Source of the DNA: Deltaproteobacteria bacterium
GTDB lineage: Bacteria > Desulfobacterota > Desulfobacteria > Desulfobacterales > SURF-15
Direction: 5' to 3'
DNA: 22,878 nt
Assembly (NCBI GenBank): GCA_024644775.1
Contig: JAHEHB010000028.1
Span: 1-22,878, forward strand
The position numbers were made by a program, and so were the translations under genes. The notes beneath the pieces are model-generated. The model worked only from the letters and a program-made list of their open reading frames with translations, had not been told where the DNA came from and searched no databases. Shown here one piece after another: positions 6,501 to 13,205 of this stretch. Positions within the stretch are counted from its first letter, which is position 1. Every line of letters begins with the position of its first letter.

Positions 6501-9236
6501 TTACTTGAGGTCTTTTAACAGTACATCGCTTCCTGCCACCGGCCGACAGACCAGAACGGATGGCGGCTTGTTATGAGGCTTGTAGTACTGTTCGGTTAAA
6601 TTGGTCGTAAGTGAGGGAATATCAGTCCGCCGCGCAAGTACCATCATGCATCCGCCGAGTCCTGCCCCGGCAAGTTGAGCGCCCACAACCCCCGGAGTTC
6701 GAAGTGAAATCTCCACCATTCGATCAATTTCAGGAAGGCTGCAATGATAACTGCCCGGTTGCCAGTGAAGTTGCGCTCGGCTTACCCGTTGTAAATCCCC
6801 GCTTTCCAAGTCATCGATCAAACCAAGTAGATAGTCGTTGGATATAGGAGCCCGGTATTCATGCTCGTTTCCGTTTTCATCGATGGATATAACCCGGTCA
6901 CCATCATGGGAAACATTCATTAATTTTCCGATAAACGTCATTCGACCCTCTTTCATGGCGTCCGCATATCGTTTTGCCCGCTCTATTTCTCCAAGACCGT
7001 AAAGAACAACACCGCGGATCGGATATATGCCGTCTTCAGGAGGTGCGTGCTGGCTAAAGAAGACATCCAGATCTTCATTTGGAAGCGATTCTTGCAGCTC
7101 GTCTTGGGTTGCTTTGTCCGGCAGATGGAGGAGCAACCGGTAGATCCAGCTGAGAGGAACATTTAAGTTTTGCGTGTTTACATCGCGAAGATGCCGGAGC
7201 ACTGATGTGTATTGTGGGAAAAACTTTTTTATCAATAGAAAGCCGATACGGTAACAACTGATACGATGATTGAAAAGATCTCTGGCATTGCCGGTTTTTT
7301 GTGCTTTGAGCCCGGAATCGCATACAGCGAGTGCGTAGTTCTCAGGAAACGGCACAATGTCCAAAATGTTGAAATCAAAGAAGGTAACTTTTACCACTTT
7401 ACCCTTCTGTCCGAATTTTACAGCGGCATGGTCTGCTGCACCACCGCGTGTACCCACGAACCATTCCCCCTCGCCGCAAAGATCCACCAACTGGGCCGGG
7501 AAGGTGTCAAGCTGGTTTAACGTTACCGTTGCCTCTGCAGCGCCGACAACCAAAGAGGATGAAGAACTCAATCCGGCCGCAATGGGAATATTACCGCTCA
7601 CCACGAGATCCATCCCGCATAACTTGTCTGTACGAAATTTTTTCTGCAACCGAAGCACTGCTGCTTTGATATATTGTGCCCAGTCCCCTCCGTATGTATG
7701 GACCATCCTGGAAACCTTCTCGCTGTTAACCAGCGAAAGCCAGTCGTCCCAGGGAAGATCGACGACCATGTCAGCGATTGAAAATGTCCGGTCCGGGAAA
7801 CGATCGGGATTGACGCTGTAAAGTCGGACCCGATCGTCCTCACGGGGTTTTACAACCATTAATGTTTCGTAACCGATGGTCATAAGATTACATGTACCGC
7901 CCTGATGGTCGATGTGTCGGCCCATGACGTTTACCCGGCCCGGGGAACGGACGAGGAAGGCCGCTTCGTTCTCGCCGATAATCGTTGCCGTATATTTAAG
8001 TGTTTCTAAGTAGGCCTTCAGCCGCTCGTGAATCACCTCCTTTTCATCACTGTAAAGCGCTGTAAATTCATTCCATATCACTGCGTCGGCTGTTTTGCCA
8101 TGTTTGGATAAATTTTCAAAAGAATTTATCCAATCGGAGACCCTTCGATAAGACGAAGAAGGCAGCACTGTCGCGATGGGAGGTTTTTCCCTTTTCGACT
8201 GAATGATGGTTTCGACTTCCAATAGTTCGGATGGATTGTTAAAACTAAGAACGCTGGTGGGGTCCGGAACACTAAAATAATCCACGCGAAACCGTTGCCT
8301 TCCGTTATCAAAAGCACCTGCCAGCAACCACACCATATCGGAGAGATACTCTTCTCGCTGGGCATTGTTCCGTTTTAGTTTTTCAAGTGCATACCGGAGT
8401 GCGGATGCTTTGACAAGATACACGCTGGTGTTCAGAGACGGCTCATTTTCAATTTCTTCCGGTGTCTTAATAACTGGGTTTCCGGTTTTATCAATAAATT
8501 CAAACTGCGTCATATCATCTGAAATAAGATTAAGAATTTTTTCCGGTGACAAGTCCCGTTTTTCGTCAGCAAGGTGTCGCCAGAGATCTCCGAAGGCGTT
8601 TTTATACTTTGATTCATCCAAAATTTGCTTATCGGCGATAAAGCCTTTTTTTACGATTTGAAGCAGTTCATTCCTTTGGGGAATCCCCCCTCTTAGGGCC
8701 AGGTTTCGCAACTTGCGATAGACCCTGCGCTGTCGAACGTCAATCGCTTCAACGACACCCAATAATTGTCCATTGTCGCTGATTACGAGCCGTCCCTGAT
8801 TGGATGATGGGCGATGCGGTACTGCCAAAAGGGCCAAATCGCAATTCCGGCGGTAATAAAGGTCAAATAGTTGTTCAAGAACGGTGGATTTAACGATGCG
8901 GTCACCGGCAACCAACAGCACGTCTTGTTCACTTTCAAGTCCATCAAGAACCTTTAAACCCTGCTTTGCGGCGTGGGCTGTGCCGATTTGCTTTGCCTGG
9001 TACGCAAAAATTACGTTGTCAAACTCACTTCCGACAGTTTCGATAACTTGTCCGGCCATTGCGCCGACGACCACAATGTGTTGCAGTATTCCGCAGCCGA
9101 TGTATATGTTGAGTGCTCGATTGATGGCAGGTTGCCCATCGATGGGAAAACAGACTTTATTCTGTGTCGTGGAACCCATGCGGGTCCCTTTTCCAGCCGC
9201 AAGAATAATTGTAAACCGTGGTGCCCGACCGCCCAT
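6501..9236 (-). CDS. Fused sugar nucleotidyltransferase / galactokinase-family GHMP kinase
   Basis: A 911-residue bifunctional enzyme. Residues about 7-345 form a sugar-phosphate nucleotidyltransferase: LAAGKGTRMGS (12-22) with conserved K27, and the acidic VAGDRIV (109-115). Residues about 400-905 form a galactokinase-type GHMP kinase: substrate motif GRVNVMGRHIDHQGG (433-447), ATP loop PIAAGLSSSSS (551-561), GTRGGAADHAA (595-605) with the probable catalytic D602, and GAGLGGCMMVL (857-867). By analogy with the fucokinase/GDP-fucose pyrophosphorylase fusion, the kinase would make a sugar-1-phosphate and the transferase an NDP-sugar. Galactokinases normally read GEHxDY; here it is GRHIDHQGG, closer to what I recall of plant galacturonokinase (GAHIDHQGG), so a uronic acid or unusual sugar is possible. 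GAGGAG precedes the ATG, 15 bases after the upstream oxidoreductase stop. Fusion is certain from the continuous frame; substrates are inferred. Confidence 0.9.
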   Translation of the reverse strand: MGGRAPRFTIILAAGKGTRMGSTTQNKVCFPIDGQPAINRALNIYIGCGILQHIVVVGAMAGQVIETVGSEFDNVIFAYQAKQIGTAHAAKQGLKVLDGLESEQDVLLVAGDRIVKSTVLEQLFDLYYRRNCDLALLAVPHRPSSNQGRLVISDNGQLLGVVEAIDVRQRRVYRKLRNLALRGGIPQRNELLQIVKKGFIADKQILDESKYKNAFGDLWRHLADEKRDLSPEKILNLISDDMTQFEFIDKTGNPVIKTPEEIENEPSLNTSVYLVKASALRYALEKLKRNNAQREEYLSDMVWLLAGAFDNGRQRFRVDYFSVPDPTSVLSFNNPSELLEVETIIQSKREKPPIATVLPSSSYRRVSDWINSFENLSKHGKTADAVIWNEFTALYSDEKEVIHERLKAYLETLKYTATIIGENEAAFLVRSPGRVNVMGRHIDHQGGTCNLMTIGYETLMVVKPREDDRVRLYSVNPDRFPDRTFSIADMVVDLPWDDWLSLVNSEKVSRMVHTYGGDWAQYIKAAVLRLQKKFRTDKLCGMDLVVSGNIPIAAGLSSSSSLVVGAAEATVTLNQLDTFPAQLVDLCGEGEWFVGTRGGAADHAAVKFGQKGKVVKVTFFDFNILDIVPFPENYALAVCDSGLKAQKTGNARDLFNHRISCYRIGFLLIKKFFPQYTSVLRHLRDVNTQNLNVPLSWIYRLLLHLPDKATQDELQESLPNEDLDVFFSQHAPPEDGIYPIRGVVLYGLGEIERAKRYADAMKEGRMTFIGKLMNVSHDGDRVISIDENGNEHEYRAPISNDYLLGLIDDLESGDLQRVSRAQLHWQPGSYHCSLPEIDRMVEISLRTPGVVGAQLAGAGLGGCMMVLARRTDIPSLTTNLTEQYYKPHNKPPSVLVCRPVAGSDVLLKDLK

Positions 9237-9251
9237 AGTTATCTCCTCTGA

Positions 9252-10277
9252 TTATGCTCCAGTAACTTTAACCGGTTTACCTGTCTTTGCAGAGGTTTCG
9301 ATCGCCAATACCACTTCCATTGAATTACAGGCATCCAGTACATCCGATAGCACCGGTGTGTTTTTCAATATATGATCTGTAAGGTTGTCGATTTCCTGTT
9401 GAAAGGGATGATGGGTGACTGCACCGGAATCGGGTGTATCTGAGCAAATGGTAACAAAATCTGTTTGCTCTGGAAACAGGGTTTTTGAGTAAATGCGGTT
9501 GTTCCGGATGGCACCTTCAGTTCCCAGTAAGTCGATGTTAAATTGATAGGGGAAATGCAAGCCATCAAGGGAAGCAGATAATTTTCCAATACTTTCATCT
9601 CTAAATTTTACTGAAGCAACCAGTGTCGTGTCATAGTCAAAATCCCGTCGTTTTCGGCAGCGATAGGCAAAGACTTCATCGGCCTCTTTGCCCGTCAAAT
9701 ATCGTATGATATCCGCAGCATGGCATCCACCGGAAATCATGGCACCTCCGGCAAACTGTTTGCGTCGTATCCAATTGTAGCTGGAAAACGTTTTTTTTAT
9801 CCCGTGCCAGTAATCTGCCTCGGTGTAGTAAACATTACCGATGGCTTTTTTTTCCAATAGGGCCTTTAAATTGCAGACCATCGGATGCCACCTGAGAACA
9901 AAGCTTACGACAGATTTTGTCTCTGCCTTTCTTGCCGCTTCACGGAGGGTCTGAAGCTCTTCGTTATTGATTGCAGTCGGTTTTTCTAAAATCAGGTGTT
10001 TGTTTGCATCAAAGGCCTGAATGGCTTCACGAGCATGAAGATGATTGGGCATACAGACCGAAACGATATTTACTTCCGGATCAGCAAGCATCTCTTCATA
10101 CGCGTTATAGACTTTTGCATCCGGATTGAATTGAGCCGCAAGTTTTTGTGCGCTTTCCTCAGAACGGCTGCATATCGCCGATAGATATAAGTGCGGATTG
10201 TTTTGAACCGCCTTTGCGTGTTCGTAAGAAACCTGTCCTGCCCCTCGTATTCCGACACCCAGGTGTTTATGACTCAT
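9252..10277 (-). CDS. Gfo/Idh/MocA family oxidoreductase
   Basis: A 341-residue NAD(P)-dependent dehydrogenase. The Rossmann glycine motif is GIRGAGQVS (9-17). The family signature EKP is at 98-100, with K99 as the usual catalytic lysine, and SGGCHAADIIRYLTG (182-196) supplies the second-domain H186 and D189. The family oxidises or reduces hydroxyls of sugars, inositols and their derivatives, sometimes on nucleotide-sugars. The start follows GGGAGG with good spacing. It is the first gene of the sugar-handling cluster, 15 bases before the kinase fusion, downstream of the repeat-filled spacer. It is clearly a different paralogue from the one at 12170-13171. Specific substrate cannot be told from sequence. 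Confidence 0.92.
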   Translation of the reverse strand: MSHKHLGVGIRGAGQVSYEHAKAVQNNPHLYLSAICSRSEESAQKLAAQFNPDAKVYNAYEEMLADPEVNIVSVCMPNHLHAREAIQAFDANKHLILEKPTAINNEELQTLREAARKAETKSVVSFVLRWHPMVCNLKALLEKKAIGNVYYTEADYWHGIKKTFSSYNWIRRKQFAGGAMISGGCHAADIIRYLTGKEADEVFAYRCRKRRDFDYDTTLVASVKFRDESIGKLSASLDGLHFPYQFNIDLLGTEGAIRNNRIYSKTLFPEQTDFVTICSDTPDSGAVTHHPFQQEIDNLTDHILKNTPVLSDVLDACNSMEVVLAIETSAKTGKPVKVTGA

Positions 10278-10399
10278 GTTTGCCTCCCTTTGACGCTTCA
10301 GGCAATGCGAGTGTTCAGGGGTTCAGTGTTCAGAGTTCAGGAGGGATGATCCTTCCTGTGCTCGTCTGAGAAACCCGGTAAAATCCCAAATTCCAATAT

Positions 10400-10517
10400 C
10401 TGGTTATATAGAAAGACCAAGTTGAGGGAATGATGTCTATTTTATCCCCCTCCCTCAATCCCTCCCGCCAGGGGAGGGAAGTTAAATTTCGCTAACTGGG
10501 GCTTTGTATATAACCAG
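10400..10517. mobile_element. MITE-like element with terminal inverted repeats and target duplication
   Basis: The ends are inverted repeats: CTGGTTATATA (10400-10410) matches TATATAACCAG (10507-10517) perfectly, and the pairing extends inward to 21 of 24 positions. Both sides carry the 9-bp direct repeat TTCCAATAT (10391-10399 and 10519-10527, the right one offset by a single G), as left by transposition. The interior has two smaller hairpins: TTGAGGGA/TCCCTCAA (10422-10458) and TCCCTCCC/GGGAGGGA (10459-10479, loop GCCAG). It has no coding capacity. It is probably mobilised in trans by a transposase elsewhere; the family is not recognised. Confidence 0.6.
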
Positions 10518-10648
10518 GTTCCAATATTCAACACGCGGAGCAAGAGCCTGCGCTGCACGTGACCAAACAAGTGCGGCAGTGCCATTATACAATTTGCGTG
10601 GCTCAATCCCAATCCCTGAACCTATTAACCCGGAACCCTAAATCCTCT

Positions 10649-10804
10649 TCTGAGGAACCTCGTTTCTTGTAGTGATGAATCCAGCTCCGTTGGTGGTTTA
10701 GCTCCTGACACCTGAAACCTGACACCCGAAACCTCGTCTGAGAAACGTATGCAAAGGTACCTTTAATTTGTTTCTTATTGTGATAAATCCAGCTCCGCTG
10801 GCGG
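10649..10804. repeat. Two diverged copies of an intergenic repeat unit
   Basis: Copy 1 (10649-10696) and copy 2 (10737-10804) share the order TCTGAG-AAC, then GTTTCTT, TGATAAATCCAGCTCCG or its variant, and end in TGGTGG/TGGCGG. Copy 2 is about 20 bases longer, with an insertion containing the palindrome GGTACC. Irregular length and lack of unique spacers exclude a CRISPR array. Confidence 0.55.
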
Positions 10805-10888
10805 CGGTGCTGAACACTGAACACTCAAAATGCAATAGCCAATCGAAATTGTCTGATCCATTTAGTCAAACAATCCGCATGTAAAGAG

Positions 10889-12145
10889 CTATACCACCGG
10901 AGAGCACCATCTTTCAGTAAACCGGATCAGAGTCTCTGCGGCAGTAACAATTTCAGACAGGTGGATTTTTTCGGCTGTCGAATGCGCATCCTGAATGTCT
11001 CCCGGACCAAACACCAGCGTCGGCATAGCGCCGATTTTTGCGAATAGTCGGGCATCGCAGCTTACGTTCCACCCGGTGATGGTTTTTTGTGCCTCTGTTT
11101 CTTGGGTTGCTGCGTGAAACGTTTGGACGATGGGATCGTCTATCGGTGTCTCATAGCTGTCGTTGTGGAGTTTTGGAAACGTCAAACGATATCGTGATTT
11201 AAGGGTATCGCTGCCGCGGTTTTCAATGTATCGGACAATGTCCTCTTTTACCTGGGACATGGGGCGATTCGGCAGAAATCCGACACCCCCTTCCATTACC
11301 GCGGATCCTGCCACAATCGATGGCCATTCACCCGCCTCCAGCACCCCGATGTTGATTTGAGTCGGCATTTTGTAATGATCAAAAAGCGGCTGATTTTTCT
11401 TGTCCTGAATAAGGTTTTTTTCGTATTCGTAAAGAATTCCAATTGTTTCACATGCCAGATCGATGGCATTTATGCCGTGTTCTTTCCCGCCCATATGCGT
11501 GGGTTTACCCTCAAACTCAAATCGAAACCAAATGGCACCCCTGTTGGCAGGATGTAACCGGAGCTTTGTGGGTTCGAGTACGATGGCGCCATCGGCCGTA
11601 ATTCCCTCTCGTATAAGGGCGAGGCTGCCGTTTCCTCCCACCTCTTCATCGATGACCATTTGATAGATAATATCACCACCGGTTTTCATCCCGAGTTCTT
11701 GAAGTGCGCAGGCGGTCAGATACATGGCTGCCACACAGCCCTTGGCATCGCAAGCCCCCCGACCATAGATCCAGTCCCCCTCGACTTTCGGCTGAAAGGC
11801 GTCCGGCCATTCATGCGGTGGAACAACATCCACGTGACTATTGATGATGACGCTTCGTCCCGAATCGTTTCCTTTAACGCGAACCACAAGGTTGTCACGA
11901 CCTTTAAAACTTAGATCTTCTATCGGGTGGGCATACTCCGGATCTGCCTTGAGGTTCTCGGAAATTGTATGCCGTTCCACGTAAAAGCCGGCTTCTGTCC
12001 ATCTCTTTTCGAGAAACGTCTGTAATTCCGATTCGTTTCCATGTGTACTCGGGTAGGAAATCATGTCCCCGAGCAGATTCCTCGCATGCGGCGCGAGATC
12101 GGTAAGCACTTTACGAAGTCTTTCCTTCTCGATAAATTCGGTCAT
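10889..12145 (-). CDS. M20 family metallo-amidohydrolase (ArgE/DapE-type deacylase or peptidase)
   Basis: A 418-residue zinc hydrolase with no signal peptide, so cytoplasmic. All expected metal and catalytic residues are visible: H104 and D106 (SHVDVVPP), D133 (GACDAKG), the catalytic glutamate in IDEEVGG (E167/E168), E191 (VLEPTK) and H388 near the C-terminus (DAHSTAEKIH). A lid/dimerisation domain occupies about 203-315. The family removes acyl groups from N-acyl amino acids (acetylornithine, succinyl-diaminopimelate) or cleaves dipeptides. It lies 24 bases after a Gfo/Idh/MocA gene and last in a three-gene group with a glycosyltransferase-like gene, so an N-acyl group on a sugar-linked or amino-acid-like intermediate is a plausible target. 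No argininine- or lysine-pathway gene is near. Confidence 0.9.
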   Translation of the reverse strand: MTEFIEKERLRKVLTDLAPHARNLLGDMISYPSTHGNESELQTFLEKRWTEAGFYVERHTISENLKADPEYAHPIEDLSFKGRDNLVVRVKGNDSGRSVIINSHVDVVPPHEWPDAFQPKVEGDWIYGRGACDAKGCVAAMYLTACALQELGMKTGGDIIYQMVIDEEVGGNGSLALIREGITADGAIVLEPTKLRLHPANRGAIWFRFEFEGKPTHMGGKEHGINAIDLACETIGILYEYEKNLIQDKKNQPLFDHYKMPTQINIGVLEAGEWPSIVAGSAVMEGGVGFLPNRPMSQVKEDIVRYIENRGSDTLKSRYRLTFPKLHNDSYETPIDDPIVQTFHAATQETEAQKTITGWNVSCDARLFAKIGAMPTLVFGPGDIQDAHSTAEKIHLSEIVTAAETLIRFTERWCSPVV

Positions 12146-12169
12146 CGTTGCTCTCTTAAAGTAATGGAT

Positions 12170-13171
12170 CTATAGATAAACTGCTTTGCCCGTCTCCATC
12201 GATTCTTCCAGAGCCGTAACCGCTCGAACCCCCGCTAGCCCTTCCTCAGTACCCACGATCGGCGTTTCATCTCGAATGATGCATCGTAGGAAATGTTCGA
12301 GCTGGGTACGCATATTTCCGAGCCGTTCCCCGTGGATGATCGGACCGTAACTCACATCCTGAAAACGAATGCCGCTTGATCCATGAATTTTAAGCCCCTG
12401 ATTCCAAACTTCTATATTTATTTGCCCGTTTGTGCCGACAATATCCAGTCTCGATTGTAAACGCCCTTCGCGGGTCGCCGGGCAGGCCCACGTGTGGTTC
12501 ATTTGGGCAATGGCCCCATTTTTGAACCTGATGAGGGAAAGTACGGTATCGTCTACGCCAACCTCTTGCTTCACCAGCATGCCGCGCGATTCTGCATATA
12601 CCCGTTCGATGGGGTTACCAGTCATCCACATGAGCTGATCGAGGTCGTGAACACCGAGGAAATATAGCACTGACACACGACCTTTTAAATATCGTGGACT
12701 CAATGGGCTGGTATTTCGCAGCGCGCTCATGTGCACGATATCACCGATTTCACCCTTCTCAACGGCTTCTTTGGCCAAGGCGTAACGAGGATCGAAACGT
12801 ACGATGTATGCTATCGTGAACTTTTTTCCATATCCGCGCGCCCGCTTGGCGATGGTTTCTGCTTCATCGAGTCTGGTGGCAAGCGGCTTTTCAAGGATAA
12901 TGTGCATCGCTGCGTCCATGCAGTCCATGACAGGTCCCAGGTGATAATCATCCGGTGTGCAGATGCTGATTGCCTCTAATCCCGGTGTGTTAATGAGTTC
13001 TCGATAATCGGCATATCCTCTGGTTTCCAACTCTTGAGCGGTCTTTTCCCGAAGGTCTTCATTCACATCTGCGATACCCACAAGCTCCGCCAGGGGGCTT
13101 GAAGCAAGGGCGGTGGCATGTACCGCACCAATGGTCCCCACGCCAATGACACCAATTTTAACTTTTTCCAT
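12170..13171 (-). CDS. Gfo/Idh/MocA family oxidoreductase (second paralogue)
   Basis: A 333-residue NAD(P)-dependent dehydrogenase. The nucleotide-binding motif GVIGVGTIG is at 7-15, EKP at 94-96 with catalytic K95, and GVHDLDQLMWMTG (173-185) supplies H175 and D176. Inositol and sugar dehydrogenases of this family share that layout. The start has AGGAGG seven bases upstream and lies 34 bases after the glycosyltransferase-like gene; the M20 hydrolase follows after 24 bases, so the three form one transcription unit. It is diverged from the 9252-10277 protein and probably acts on a different intermediate. Confidence 0.92.
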   Translation of the reverse strand: MEKVKIGVIGVGTIGAVHATALASSPLAELVGIADVNEDLREKTAQELETRGYADYRELINTPGLEAISICTPDDYHLGPVMDCMDAAMHIILEKPLATRLDEAETIAKRARGYGKKFTIAYIVRFDPRYALAKEAVEKGEIGDIVHMSALRNTSPLSPRYLKGRVSVLYFLGVHDLDQLMWMTGNPIERVYAESRGMLVKQEVGVDDTVLSLIRFKNGAIAQMNHTWACPATREGRLQSRLDIVGTNGQINIEVWNQGLKIHGSSGIRFQDVSYGPIIHGERLGNMRTQLEHFLRCIIRDETPIVGTEEGLAGVRAVTALEESMETGKAVYL

Positions 13172-13205
13172 AACTTGCCTCCTTTATAACCGAAAAAAAG
13201 GTTGA

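Larger units (their letters stand above)
10278..10888. other. Repeat-rich gene-free spacer
   Basis: A 611-bp spacer with no supported gene. It is bracketed by related words in opposite orientation: GAGTGTTCAG with GTTCAGTGTTCAG at 10309-10333, and CTGAACACTGAACACTC at 10810-10826. Inside are a MITE-like element (10400-10517), two diverged copies of a TCCAGCTCCG-ending unit (10649-10696 and 10737-10804), an identical 14-mer CTCGTCTGAGAAAC at 10361-10374 and 10733-10746, and runs of CCTGAAACCTGACACC-type words around 10710-10733. This looks like accreted repeats rather than regulatory DNA. A promoter for the 10277 gene probably lies near its 5' end, but no convincing boxes were found. Confidence 0.6.

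Noticed and set aside
7357..7821. Long plus-strand frames opposite the kinase fusion (also 3316-3771, 8884-9375, 18301-18765)
   Set aside because: They are antisense to well-supported genes, lack ribosome binding sites and resemble no protein family.
10649..10804. Repeat copies that might suggest a CRISPR array
   Set aside because: Only two units of unequal length (48 and 68 bases), diverged from each other, no regular spacers and no cas genes.
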